From Oncomelania hupensis (lineage: Eukaryota > Mollusca > Gastropoda > Littorinimorpha > Pomatiopsidae): a stretch of DNA of 64,000 nucleotides. Where the stretch lies: positions 45,573,808-45,637,807 of the forward strand of contig CM072512.1 in assembly GCA_036898135.1 (NCBI GenBank). The letters are read 5' to 3'. Numbering within the stretch: the stretch's first letter is position 1; the number at the start of each line of letters is the position of its first letter. Under the pieces are notes generated by a model. The model did not search any database, was not told the DNA's origin, and saw only the letters and a program-made list of their open reading frames with translations. Below are positions 45,961 through 56,751 of the stretch, one piece after another. The position numbers and the translations under genes were made by a program.

Positions 45961-46689
45961 ATTGACGACATTGGGATTTGCTTAGGTAGAGGCCTTTTTA
46001 AGTACATAAATGTTGCTCCTGTAATATTAACAGAATTAATTGCATTGAGCCATTTGTCACATAGCCTGATCAGAGCAGGTATGATGGGTGCGAAAATCTG
46101 CCTGATAAAGGAGAAATCACTTTCAAGAGAGAGATATAAATAGGGGAGGGTGAAGTTGGTGGGGGCAAAGCTGACCCAGAAAAAACAGAAGTCAAAAGTT
46201 TAGGATAAAACTAGAATGTTATGCCAGGTTATGCTATGCAAACGACCGATTTGTCGGAATTCCCATCACCTGAAGCAGAGCAAGGCCTACGACTCTAAAC
46301 AGCAGCACGACCGTATAAAAATAGCATTGAGCCACTTCAAACTTCACAAGAGGCGGCAAGAAAAAACATGGCGGATAGGTAAGTGAAACCCTCTTTTTGT
46401 CACAACTCAAGTGGTGCTTGATGCTTCCCCATTGTCGACTACGACAACCGAGTTGTCGTCGTTGTTCAGAAAAGAACGACCTGTTTTTCTTTGTCCAGAG
46501 CATCGTGTGCAAAAAGAACAGTCTTACGTTTCAAATTCTACAGCCGCTGAGAGCACTGAGGGAGCAAACAACATTTTAGTTCACTTGATGCATCCAGATA
46601 AAACGACACACATTTTACTCGCACTACTCAAATTCGAATCGTTTGCCTGTTCGTTACTATTAGTTTTATAAAAGTGGGGATAATCTGTA
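45961..46689. other. Unassigned; short ATG plus donor motif near 46368
   Basis: AAAACATGGCGGATAG is followed at once by GTAAGT at 46379, an arrangement seen in very short first coding exons. A 3' open segment at 46411-46671 has no recognised domain. The evidence for a gene is weak. Confidence 0.2.
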
Positions 46690-46771
46690 AGCTCGCACCC
46701 TTTGCGGGAATCGAACCCGCAACCTTCGGCATAGGAAACCGGCAACTCACCCAATGTACCACCACCAGCCC
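46690..46771 (-). mobile_element. SINE-A head fragment
   Basis: The minus strand contains GGTTTCCTATGCCGAAGGTT and GCGGGTTCGATTCCCGC, matching the tRNA-like head of SINE-A copy 2 (23763). The body is absent. Presence of a head without body is unusual for 5' truncation and suggests a separate deletion. Confidence 0.7.
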
Positions 46772-47629
46772 AACAACTTCCTTTCTCATTTACCCAGCCA
46801 CTACTACTGTTTCGCGTAACCTTGATCCCTATTCTAAATTGTCGTAGCTAAGAGTCCGTATATAACTCCTTTGACCTTTGTGGTCGTGTGAAGTGATAAT
46901 AAGTGTATTGTGGTAGATTTGTGTTCAGGCCCCAGCTATATAGATGGAACAACATTATAGTTGAGGGACTTCAATGTCAGTGGAGCAAGTATGGTTCCCC
47001 ATCCCCTCACACACACATACACAGGGAAACATGGACAGAAGAAGAAAGGGTCTCCGTTTCCCAGTGTAATTTCCCAATGGAGTCTGCTAGTAAATGACCT
47101 GTGATGTAGAAAACTCTTTCACTGACTTTCCCGCTGAATTGTCAAAACCAACAAGACCTGTCATGAGGGTTTGGAACGCTTTCGTTAGCCTACTATAGTA
47201 GTGATTATTTGCTTTGGGAATTTGATTCTTGTTCCAACACTACACTACTCTTTAGTGAATCAGAGCGAGGAGTTGTGGTCTACTCTATCTGGTTAATGTG
47301 GGATGTAGGTGTATACTAGGCTTTGGGATTTGTAAGTTCATAACTTCAAATATCCTTAGTGAATAGTCTTCGTTTTATTGGTTAGGTAAACGTTGTTTTT
47401 TATTTGGGTAGTTGAATTTTCATTATCGGATTATCGACATTCTGACTTTCTCGCCCCAAATCCCACGTGTCGTTCTTCTGATGTAATTTCAAACTGAAGT
47501 TTTGAATCCGATGGGACATTTCAGTATTGAATTCTCATCCCACCTTAAGATCTCTCTAAATTTTGTCACTGCAAGCCTCGTTCTTGTGACTGATTTAGTT
47601 CCAAATGATTTACTTGATGATTGGGAAAT

Positions 47630-47633
<4 letters not shown>
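46772..47633. other. Unassigned sequence
   Basis: No recognised gene or repeat. Confidence 0.4.
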
Positions 47634-47669
<36 letters not shown>

Positions 47670-47692
47670 GAGGGAGGAAGAGAGAGAGAGTG
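47634..47692. repeat. (GA)n microsatellite
   Basis: GA repeats with a few GACA and GGGA interruptions. Confidence 0.95.
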
Positions 47693-47697
47693 AGATA

Positions 47698-47893
47698 CAG
47701 GGTAGAATTGTAGATTATAGTCACACGACACCGGAGCGTATGGGCGACTACTGGTCACATTATTCTGACACCAGCGAACCAGTTGATGGTAAGAGGAAAA
47801 TAATATGGCCACACGTTGGACAATCCGGGATTCGAACCAGGTACCATTCGGTTACTAGTAAGATGCTCTACCAACTGAGCTACCCGGCCCCCA
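47698..47893 (-). mobile_element. SINE-D copy 2
   Basis: Same layout as 31026: A box GGGTAGCTCAGTTGGTAGAG, Thr-like loop CTAGTAA, B box GGTTCGAATCCCGG, end GTGACTATAATC. AGAGAGAGTGAGATA at 47683-47697 and at 47894-47908 is a 15-base perfect target-site duplication lying in a GA-rich target. Confidence 0.9.
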
Positions 47894-47921
47894 AGAGAGA
47901 GTGAGATAGTTAGATATTCAG

Positions 47922-47962
47922 TGTTTATAGGGTCCAGCGGACTGCCAAGAGCCAAATCTGTA
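47922..47962 (-). mobile_element. SINE-C 3'-end fragment
   Basis: GTTTATAGGGTCCAGCGGAC and AGAGCCAAATC is the reverse complement of the SINE-C terminal block seen at 40470-40490. The body is absent. Confidence 0.6.
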
Positions 47963-48019
47963 CCACACAAAACTAAGCAAAATCAGACTAAACTGTTAAC
48001 ATTTCAATATATAAAAGAC

Positions 48020-48910
48020 GTAAATAAAATCAGTCTCACCAATAAAATCCAACAAACAATACAAAACAAGACGATATGATTAATATGCGATAAAACAAAC
48101 CAACATCATGTAAAAATAGAAACAGGTGTTGACTATTGCATACTTTTAAAATCTCATTAAAAGGTATCGATTCAAAATATCTTTGTCTTTTATCAACCAG
48201 ATCAGCACATTCAGACATAGCATTGCGGACGGAAAAGGATTTGTCACATGCGAAGCACCATGGTGGTGGTTCTCCTTTTAAAAGGAAACTATGGGTGACA
48301 TAAGTATGGCCAATATGAAGGCGAGCCAAAACAGTTTCTTCTTTGCGGGTGGACGCAAAGTTAGGCAAAGAAGATGACAAATCTGGAAGAATTTGAAATA
48401 ATTTGTTAATAATTTGATTAGATCATTCGGTCTGCCACAGCCGTTTACAATAAGAGCCAGTCATACAACGCAGGTCAGAGTATGGAACAAACTGGTAAGG
48501 GAAATCTAGATGCAGAGCTTCTTTAGCCGCTTTGTCCACTGCAATATTGCCGCGGCTGCCCATGTGACTAGGTACCAACATAAAATCTATCTGTTTACCC
48601 TCAGAAACAAGACGTGTGTGGAGGTCATTGATCTCTGCCAGAAAAGGATGCGATATCTTTCTCGTGGAAAGAGCCTGAAGTGCTGACAGTGAATCGGACA
48701 TGATTAAAAACGAAGATCTTTTGGATTGATAAACCTGTTTCAGAACTAAATGAATTGCATTGAGCTCAGCTATATAAACAGAATAAAAATCAGGTAGACG
48801 CTGTTGCAAAGGCTGGTCGAGGTGTCTCCCAGAGACCAATACAGCAGCAACTGAGTCTCCTTTCTTCCGCCCGTCAGTTAAACCTATTTTTGTATCCTTT
48901 ATACAATAAA
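48020..48910 (-). mobile_element. I-like LINE relic with intact RNase H catalytic residues
   Basis: The minus strand reads in a single frame from about 48910 to 48036 with one in-frame TGA at 48423-48425. The RNase H domain shows LTDGRKKG (Asp), YIAELNAIHL (Glu), IMSDSLSAL (Asp) and VPSHMGSRGNIAVDKAAK (last Asp), so all four catalytic acids are present. After it, YCKRLWQTE, the stop, then ETVLARLHIGHTYVTHSFLL and GEPPPWCFAC follow, a C-terminal segment known from I/Nimb-type elements with RNase H. RT and endonuclease are missing from the window. The single stop suggests a relatively recent loss. RNase H in such elements removes the RNA strand during target-primed copying. Confidence 0.88.
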
Positions 48911-48979
48911 CATTGTTCGAGATAAAGTTGCTCGGATAGAGGAGAGGTGGTGAGGGATAGTGAGAGAGGGGGAGTGGAG

Positions 48980-49011
48980 AGGGAGAGAGAGAGAACAGAC
49001 ACACACACAAA

Positions 49012-49058
<47 letters not shown>

Positions 49059-49207
49059 TCACACACACAGCGACTTCTAGTACACGCAAAGCGCCACAGA
49101 AAAAGCAAGCAAATACTTCCCGGACGAAATCACAAAATAATCAAAACCAGGCGCACCCACTCACACACTCAAACTCATAGACAAACAGGCAAAAACACAC
49201 GCGTGCT

Positions 49208-49250
<43 letters not shown>
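48980..49250. repeat. GA, CT and CA microsatellites
   Basis: A GA-rich stretch near 48960-48995, CT repeats at about 49014-49043, CA repeats at 49043-49070 and a longer CA tract at about 49205-49250. Confidence 0.94.
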
Positions 49251-49458
49251 ACGCACACATGCCCACGCCACGCAGACAAACAGCTTTTTGATTTTTTTAC
49301 ACACCACTCTGGAAACTAAAGTCTCAGATTCAGTTCGAAGTAGCTCGTGCTTACCTGAAACAGACAAAAAAAAATACATAATAAGAATACCATGGAAGTC
49401 AACATCTAAACCATAAATGAATGAACATTGAGGTTTAACGTCTAAACCCACCATCGGC

Positions 49459-49541
49459 GGGCGGTTTGAGTTAGATCCTGTATCAACCAGTGCCTAGAGT
49501 CTGGTCAAGTACGGCGAGATAAGTGCGCTATAAAAATCCTC

Positions 49542-49602
<61 letters not shown>

Positions 49603-49613
49603 TTAATAATAAT
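49459..49613 (+). mobile_element. SINE-B 3' end (tail type 2) plus (AAT)n, nested in SINE-E
   Basis: GGGCGGTTTGAGTTAGATCC, TGTATCAACCAGTGCC, TAGAGTCTGGTCAAGTACGG and CGCTATAAAAATCCTC, then about 63 bases of AAT repeats. SINE-E sequence lies on both sides, so this insertion is the younger one. Confidence 0.85.
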
Positions 49614-49686
49614 TGGCAATATGGCAAACGGGGATAACCATCCCAAGGAAAAAGGAGTATTATTATATATTATTATTATTATGCAT

Positions 49687-49832
49687 ATGAATGAACATCG
49701 AAGTTTAACATCCACACTCACCAATCATATTTATATGAATGAACATCGAAGTTTAACGTCCACACTCACCAATCATATTTATATGAATGAACATCGAAGT
49801 TTAACGTCCACACTCACGATTGGCGATATGGC
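49687..49832. repeat. 48 bp minisatellite, three units
   Basis: Three near-identical direct units start at 49687, 49735 and 49783, each beginning ATGAATGAACATCGAAG. Units differ at one or two bases. Confidence 0.95.
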
Positions 49833-50101
49833 AGACGGGGATAACCATCCCAGGGAAAATAGCTAGCGACCTAAATCAACACTGAACCCCCATATTATGG
49901 ACCTTTATAGCAAGTTCTATTGACATTTTACCTTCTGCGTAAAAAGGTACATTTTTAATTATTCTGTACAACACGTACACCATTCTAAATGTTGGCAATT
50001 GACGTCATCGTTCAATCATTCAAAGAGATGGCAATTCCCGCTTCATGGCAACCTCTGCTTTAGATAAATTTATTCTCCGATTGAGATAATAACCGAATGC
50101 A

Positions 50102-50106
<5 letters not shown>

Positions 50107-50162
<56 letters not shown>

Positions 50163-50194
50163 AAGAAATGATAACAACAACAACAAATAATATA

Positions 50195-50292
<98 letters not shown>

Positions 50293-50293
50293 C

Positions 50294-50336
<43 letters not shown>

Positions 50337-50345
50337 GTCCTCGTC
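50107..50345. repeat. Composite (GA)n, (AAT)n, (CAT)n microsatellite
   Basis: GA repeats at 50107-50153, AAT repeats at about 50190-50289, then CAT repeats at 50297-50336. Long homopolymer frames across this block are artefacts. Confidence 0.97.
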
Positions 50346-50596
50346 ATCCTCATCATCTCTACAATGCGCCATATCTCCATGCTCGGCCCCCAGCGCTTGG
50401 CGCCTTAATGGCTTCCAAGCATTACAGTTTGTAAGTTTCCTTCTATCCTCAATCTTCCCTTAGCCACTCCAACGTTCGTCAAATCTGGTTTCATAATTAT
50501 ACGAGTATCAACTGGGCAGCCAAAATTAAGGAATTGGACTGCTCTGTATTTTCTCTTGGAAACGATAAACAAACGCCTAAATGTGTTACATTACAT

Positions 50597-51165
50597 TACA
50601 TGATTATTGCTTTAGGTCCAGCGGACTCTTCTGAGCCAAATCAGGACCAGACTTCGCCGAAAGAGGACCCACCCCCGATCCGCACAAAAGATCTGCCGAA
50701 ACAACCATAGTGGCAACACTGAAGGCACTCAACCAGCCGGTCACTTTACAATAAAGACTTCCCACGCAGGGGACGCTGAGGCTATAATCTAATTTATGGA
50801 ACCCCCGTTTACAAAAACAAAATAGAATACAAACATTATTATAAAATATCAACAAAACACATACATATAAAATGCCTACATTGCCAAATAATAACATCCT
50901 AGGAAGCCCCAGTGACCGCCCGGCAGAAAGCGTCCAATATTTCCAAGATGATTACGCAAATGAGGAGTTTTGTCCCAGAAGAGTTTTGAAGAAAAAAGGT
51001 AGATCACTGGTCTAGCGAAGAAGAAGTTAGTAGATTGATAGAACAGAGTAGGAATGAGAAAGAGCAAATGAGAAAGACAGCGACAGTGGGAATTTAAAGC
51101 ACTAAATTTCCAGAAAGGGAGATACTATTTTATATTGAAATCCCCGTCACCCCCACGGGGGTAGC
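50597..51165 (-). mobile_element. SINE-C copy 5
   Basis: Minus-oriented. The plus strand shows GCTTTAGGTCCAGCGGACTC, CCAAATCAGGACC, CCCACGCAGGGGACGCTGAG, then GGCAGAAAGCGTCCAATATT, GACAGCGACAGTGGGAATTT and CCCCCACGGGG. It is full length except for the tRNA-like head. A downstream repeat of ATTACATTACATTACA marks its 3' end. Confidence 0.88.
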
Positions 51166-51905
51166 CTAAATGTGTAAGAAGTAATGTACATCTTACATTA
51201 AACACTTTGGGAAGCATAAAAACGATTGAAATATCACTTTCTAATTATGTGGTAGGGCTTACATTACCAAAATCATTCGAAACTCGTTTTCATTCACTAA
51301 TAACTCTTTTCTGTCTTTTTGTCCGTTTTAAATGAAATTTAGCCATGTCTTAGTGGATATATTTTAAGCGGTTTTACTTTGAAACCTCTGCTATTAATCT
51401 GTGTTCGTTCCTTAACACTTGTGTCTCTCTGGTATCTTATAGATCTTAAAATGACAATCACTTAATTGGTGGATTGTATAAAAGGCTTGAAGGCAGGTTT
51501 GATCTCTTGCGACCTCAGAATTCTTCGTTAATATCCCCCACCCCACCCCATATCCCTTCACTCTTTCTCTCTCTCTCCCCCCCCCCTCTCTCTCTCTGCA
51601 CGCACGAGTGCTTGATTGCTTGCTTGAGCGCGTGTGTTTTCCCAACATTATGGAGCCTGTTATTTTTGCATTCTAATTTTAACCAGGTGTTATTCCTGCG
51701 TGTTATTATGATTCTGTACCCTCTTTGTTATTTCTGCACAATAGTCCTCTCCGCATGTTGTTTATGCCATTACTATGGTATTATGTATAAGCCCAGGTGT
51801 ATAATTACATATCATATACTCCTGTTTCCCCCCTTCCTGTGTTATTTCTACTGTATCGTTTGATGCAAAGTCAACACTATTTTGTACACTATCGGTCATA
51901 TAAAG
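51166..51905. other. Unassigned sequence
   Basis: A CT/CCCC-rich run lies at 51568-51598. The SINE-free sequence shows no gene. Confidence 0.4.
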
Positions 51906-51919
51906 TCAACATTGTGCTC

Positions 51920-52251
51920 AGTCCTATACCCAGCACATCACCAACGACGAAGTCAGACAGACCATCACACAAGCCATTGGCCAACACGATGATGACATGC
52001 TTGCTCACAGTGGTGAGCACACGGAAACTCCGATGGTATGGACACGTCACCAGAGCATCACGTTTTGCAAAAACCATCTTGCAAGGCACAATGTAAGGAA
52101 ACAGAAGAAGAGGGAGACAGAAAAAGAGGTGGGAGGACGAGAATGGACTGGCCTGACACTGAGCGAAGAAGCCATGAGAGTTGCTGAGGACAGAGAACGA
52201 TCATCTGTGGTGCCCCAACGACCTTCGAGTAGCGGGATAGGATAGGATAGG
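51920..52251 (+). mobile_element. RTE-like LINE 3' fragment with target-site duplication
   Basis: Plus-strand copy encoding ITNDEV..TITQAIG, LRWYGHVTRA, AKTIL and, after shifts, EWTGL and EDRER, ending in the GGATA repeat. ATTGTGCTC at 51911-51919 and 52252-52260 is a 9 bp target-site duplication. A small local duplication (GATGATGACATGCTTGCTCA) distinguishes it from other copies. Confidence 0.9.
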
Positions 52252-52260
52252 ATTGTGCTC

Positions 52261-52694
52261 TACGTTTTTGGTCAGTGATGTGTGTCTTTACCTGATCGTT
52301 CATTTGCCGTTATATTTAACCTGTAGCCTTGAGTCAGCCTTCTTGGCACAGAGTTGTGCGCAATACAAGTGGAGACTGGACTGGATTGGATGTGATTAGA
52401 CTCCAACGGATGACTGGAAAAGTGGTCAACTGATATTTACCACGATGGTCAATGTTCCGTATTCTGTCATCTGACGCGTCTCGGTTGTCACGAATAATTA
52501 CTATAAACAAACGCTGCCTGGGTCCGCATATCACATAGCAATAATACACGCGAAATATACATAAAACCCAGACAGTACCGAACTCATTACTATGCGACAA
52601 CGTCCAACTAGGGATGACTAACGACGTTATATGCATGGTCTTCATTTTTGCAATGCGACTTCTGTGCACAACGTCGGGTAGTAGTATGATCGGC
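52261..52694. other. Unassigned sequence
   Basis: No recognised feature. Confidence 0.4.
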
Positions 52695-52984
52695 TGAGAG
52701 TATAAACCGAGGTCTAGTCTGTGTCGCATACATTCCATCATAACGGACTTTAAAGATCCTGACGCTCATGTCCTAGACGGGTGAGTGCCGGTTAAAAGAA
52801 TACACCCAGCATGCACCTAGGTCCTTCTTCCCCCATCCCTGGCTGCCCAGGATTGTGCTCAGTTGTCGGAGCGTTATTACGATGCGCCCAAAGGCTGCAA
52901 GTTGGCGCCTCGGGCGGCTTGAGTTAGATTCTGTATCGGCCAGCGCCTTGAGCAGCTCTTGAGTTGGAAAAGCGCTATATAAGA
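52695..52984 (+). mobile_element. SINE-B copy, tail type 1
   Basis: 5'-truncated: begins in the body (GAGAGTATAAACCGAGGTCT), runs through ACCCAGCATGCACCTAGGTC, and ends GGCCAGCGCCTTGAGCAGCT, CTTGAGTTGGAAAAGCGCTA, TATAAGAACGA. Confidence 0.9.
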
Positions 52985-53018
52985 ACGATTAAATAAATAA
53001 ATAAATAAATAAATAAAT
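52985..53018. repeat. (AAAT)n tail
   Basis: About eight AAAT units form the 3' tail of the SINE-B copy. Confidence 0.9.
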
Positions 53019-53545
53019 GGTTAATTGACGGATAGGAAACACACAAAACTATAACTTGCAAACCTGAAAGGCATATCTACGCCCGGCCACTGCTGATCTA
53101 AGGCGTATAGTATTCTCTTGATGATATTTCTCATACCTTCATTTAAAAAAGTTGTGAGGCGGTAAAACGACTTTGAAGAAAGAAGATAACACGTGGTCTT
53201 CGTAGAAGAAAAAAAGCCAACTCCTTCATTGGGCTAAGACGTTGGCAGGGTCAACAATAGGTTTGCATGCGATATAGTCTCTTGCTCTGGTATAGCCGGA
53301 ATTCTCATTCAGCCCAGCTGAGAATCGCAGAAGCTAGGGGTACTCCACGAGTCTCAACTAAGCTGTATCCTTGAATACTCTTGTCTGCTGATATTATTAC
53401 GACTGTCGCCTATTGTTAATTCACAGCCACACAAATACTTGATCTACTAATTGTATGGAAACTTGAGAACTTGAGGGTCAGCAAACAATGTCCACTAGCA
53501 ATGGATGAGCGAAGGTGAATGGCGTTTAGTGCCATGGGGATGTAT
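53019..53545. other. Unassigned sequence
   Basis: No recognised feature. Confidence 0.4.
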
Positions 53546-53666
53546 ACTGTGGCCACAGCACACAGCGTAACTGAACCTTGCCGAAGCTTAGGCTTACTTC
53601 TCACTAATAAGAGACAGGAAAGCCGGAAACCTCGGCAAGACACATTTACGCTGCGTGCTGTGGCCA
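53546..53666. other. Long-stem hairpin (~121 nt)
   Basis: Left arm 53546-53602 begins CTGTGGCCACAGCACACAGC and the right arm 53611-53666 ends GCTGCGTGCTGTGGCCAC. The arms pair over about 55 positions: 13 paired bases at the outer end, then CAGCGTAA, CTTGCCGA and GGCTT blocks, separated by mismatches. The loop is about 8 bases. Length and shape are like a long miRNA precursor or a folded-back MITE remnant. No neighbouring gene is visible. Confidence 0.75.
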
Positions 53667-53770
53667 CTGATGTTTGGAAAAATCAAAACCATTATAGAAG
53701 TGTAGCGTTTGGTGATCATGAACTTGGACCAGAGTGATGATGAATGCCTCAAATTATCACTATTCCTAGA

Positions 53771-53772
<2 letters not shown>

Positions 53773-53840
<68 letters not shown>

Positions 53841-53890
53841 TATTTCATCTTCATCTACATTTTGTCCCTGACCATCATTCTCACCACCGC

Positions 53891-53941
<51 letters not shown>
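53773..53941. repeat. (GA)n and (CAT)n microsatellites
   Basis: GA repeats at 53774-53836 and CAT repeats at about 53890-53942, separated by about 50 bases. Confidence 0.96.
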
Positions 53942-53942
<1 letters not shown>

Positions 53943-55662
53943 TGTAAGCCTACCTCTGACAGTCTGGGAACATCCAGACAGGCGGACTCACACATCCATC
54001 ATGAACAGAGCAGCAACATCTGCCACCAACGATTTCATTAACAACATGTACGACAACCTTCACTCGGTCATTTAGCCTCAAGGTAAAAAGTACAACGTCT
54101 GAATTTCGCACCGATGAATATTTTCATTACCCTCCATTTACGGCCGCTACACACGCCTCAATGCCGGGGCGTTGAAAAGCAAAAAAGCGGCTTTTGGAGA
54201 CGCGTAATCTACGTACAATATGAAAACTAAAACTTCACGTACTAAAAATTTAGCGCAATAAAAGCATGATCAGCAAGGCTCACCGCTTTTCCTGGTTTTC
54301 AACGACCGATCGCGAAAACATGTCTTTCTACCCTAAGATCAATATCTTCATTATTTCCTCCCTAAATGGTCACCATCATATTTTCACTGATTTTTTTATC
54401 CTTCAAGGTCGCTGACCCTTGTAGTTCAATCAAGGCCGAATGTAGTCAGACAGAGTCCACAGTTAATTCAAGGTCAAATGCGGACAAATTAGGCCCTGAA
54501 GCTAGCAGATGAAAGAAAACACCTAACTGTGTACTTCAATGAACTGTCAGTGTATAGATGGACTACGATCATCTTACCACAGTGATTCTACTAATGACCT
54601 CCACGATTAAACCAGACCCTAAGTCATGATATTATGAGCTGTACTTAAGAGTATGATGATCAACAACGGCCGCAGTTCTAATGATTATATCCCAAGTTCA
54701 AACAAACTCTTTGGCTTCTGATGGTTTTTTTGGGAGGGAAAAAAAACTCTAATAATACGTTTTAAGCTATGAAGAAAAAAATCTATCTTTACTTTAAGAT
54801 ACGAAAGGTTTTTTTTAATTTACAGTGTAGTACACTCTACGAGAAGAGTTAATCAAATAAATCCTTGACTTAAAAGCTTACAATATTTAAAAGGTTCTCC
54901 CTTTCTTCCCCCTTCGATGTACGCAAAGGGCCTACAAACAACCGATGTTTTTGTTCTAATGATGGTGACTACCTTCACACAAACTCTAAACCACGACATA
55001 AAAAGCTCAACCATTTTTTGTTTGTTTGAACGCTTCGAGTGTGTTAGAACATCCGTGTGGAGTTTAGTTCCCGTTCTCTACGCTACGCGTTCAAATCCAA
55101 CTTATTGAAGGAGCAGTATCGAAGATGGCACTCGTAAGTTAAAACAACCTTCTGCCTTCTATGCAAATATCCGAACGTTTAGGCTACGCGTTTCAGGGTT
55201 TTCCCAGTATAGAAATAAAGTAAACAAGAATAACCCAAAGCTCAAACAATTTTGCTTTCTAAGATGAGAGTATTAAAATAGCCCGCCCACATGCTGGGAT
55301 CCTGCCTCTGTCTCGTTCGTCCTAACTTCTAAGAGATATGATTTCAAAAAGCTTAAACAGTGTTTGGTTGGTGTGCGTAATACAACTACACGGGAGCGTT
55401 TCTTTACGGGAGCAATTATAAGCTTGGTGCAATACAAACTATGACAGTTTGCACAGCGGGCCATGAACCGTGAATGGTTTACAGATGCATGTCCCTTCTG
55501 ATGCCCGGACCTTTGCCTCCCTCGTGTCCTAACATGACCCCAAAAAAGCAACGACTGAGGGCATGATTATCAAGACATATCGTCTATTAATATTATGTTA
55601 CTGTAAATATGGCGAGATTGTCACTTCGTCCCTCTCTTTATAATATTTCTTTACATGCTATG
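53943..55662. other. Unassigned sequence
   Basis: About 1.7 kb with no supported gene. GATGGCACTCGTAAGT at 55124-55139 combines an ATG with a donor-like motif but lacks other gene evidence. Confidence 0.4.
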
Positions 55663-55708
55663 TCTTCTTCTTCTTCTTCTTCTTCTTCTTCTTCTTCTTC
55701 TTCTTCTC
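55663..55708. repeat. (TTC)n microsatellite
   Basis: About 45 bases of TTC repeats. Confidence 0.94.
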
Positions 55709-55771
55709 TTCCTCATTTACACTCAACTGGCCGGAAGATAATAGCATGTGTATCACCTTTATTTTTTTTTA

Positions 55772-55850
55772 AATCGTTTTTATATAGCGCTTTTCCAGCT
55801 CAAGAGCTGCTCAAGGCGCTGGTCGATACAGGATCTCACTAAAGCCGCCG
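55772..55850 (-). mobile_element. SINE-B 3'-end fragment, tail type 1
   Basis: Minus-oriented: AATCGTTTTTATATAGCGCT, TTTCCAGCTCAAGAGCTGCT, CAAGGCGCTGGTCGATACAG. It stops after about 80 bases. Confidence 0.85.
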
Positions 55851-56183
55851 AACTGAGTTTGCAGCGTTTAGTTGAAATACTCGTATAGCTACACACAGAG
55901 GAAAGGGCTGAACGCTTTCCAATGTTTTCCTCTAGCTATTAATGGGCTCCGATCACGTTGTACAGAAGCAGAGGGCACGGTGTATACCTGTCGTCGCCAG
56001 GGCAAGCGTGTATAGAAAAACAATGCCGCGAGGAACGGTTAGTACAACCGTACCTTGCTCACATTATAGCTCCCACGTTCCAGCATTCTTGTAAATGCAT
56101 GGGCTCACATGAAAATTCCCTAGATTCAACGCATTATACAATATTATACAGCTTATTGACAGGGGTGTCAGAATGGTGCATTC

Positions 56184-56184
<1 letters not shown>

Positions 56185-56259
<75 letters not shown>

Positions 56260-56402
56260 AATCATCATCATCATCAACATCATCATCATCATCGTCGTCA
56301 TCATCATCATCATCAGCAGCAGCAGCAGCGTCGTCGTCGTCATCGTCATCATCAATATCATGTATGTACAGATGGATGGATAGATGGATGGATGGATGTA
56401 AT
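56185..56402. repeat. (CAT)n with GCA and CGT blocks, then (GGAT)n
   Basis: CAT repeats to about 56315, then AGC repeats, CGT repeats, CAT again and a short GGAT run. Confidence 0.96.
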
Positions 56403-56751
56403 TATTTTATAAAACGCAATTCCAAACTAAAAGGTCGGCCTGCTCCAAGCCCTCACACGCACTTTCTCACCCAAGCACATGCAGAATACAAGACTGTACA
56501 AAACATGGAGCAATACAAAAACAGGTACCAACAACTACATACATGAAACATATGTTGTAAAAAAAATTAAATATAAGCAGTCAAAGTGATAAGAGAAACA
56601 ATCGGTAAATGAAAAATCAAATAATATTGGGAAGCACTGCAATGGTGGTGGGTGGGGTTGGGTAGAGGGGGGGGGGGGATGTATCCTGCTTTTGGAAATA
56701 AAAGCGACAAAATTATCAAAGCTTACGCGTGGTAAAATCCACCTCGATCCA
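56403..56751. other. Unassigned; G run near 56668
   Basis: A run of 11 G lies near 56668-56680. No gene recognised. Confidence 0.4.

Larger units (their letters stand above)
49415..49905 (-). mobile_element. SINE-E copy with nested SINE-B tail and internal 48 bp tandem repeat
   Basis: SINE-E tail sequence (TGAACATTGAGGTTTAACGT, then CCCACCATCGGCG) starts near 49415. It is interrupted at about 49459 by a SINE-B type-2 tail and its AAT repeat, and resumes near 49614 with GGCAATATGGCAAACGGGGA and TAACCATCCCA. Further on, ATGAATGAACATCGAAGTTT plus 28 bases is repeated three times with a 48-base period (49687, 49735, 49783). It then continues GATATGGCAGACGGGGATAA, as at 60905. The repeats are in frame but encode nothing recognisable. 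Confidence 0.8.

Noticed and set aside
49621..49866. A secreted or repeat protein with a 16-residue tandem repeat
   Set aside because: The repeat is the SINE-E tail minisatellite with a 48 base period; the in-frame period is coincidental and there is no domain or signal peptide.
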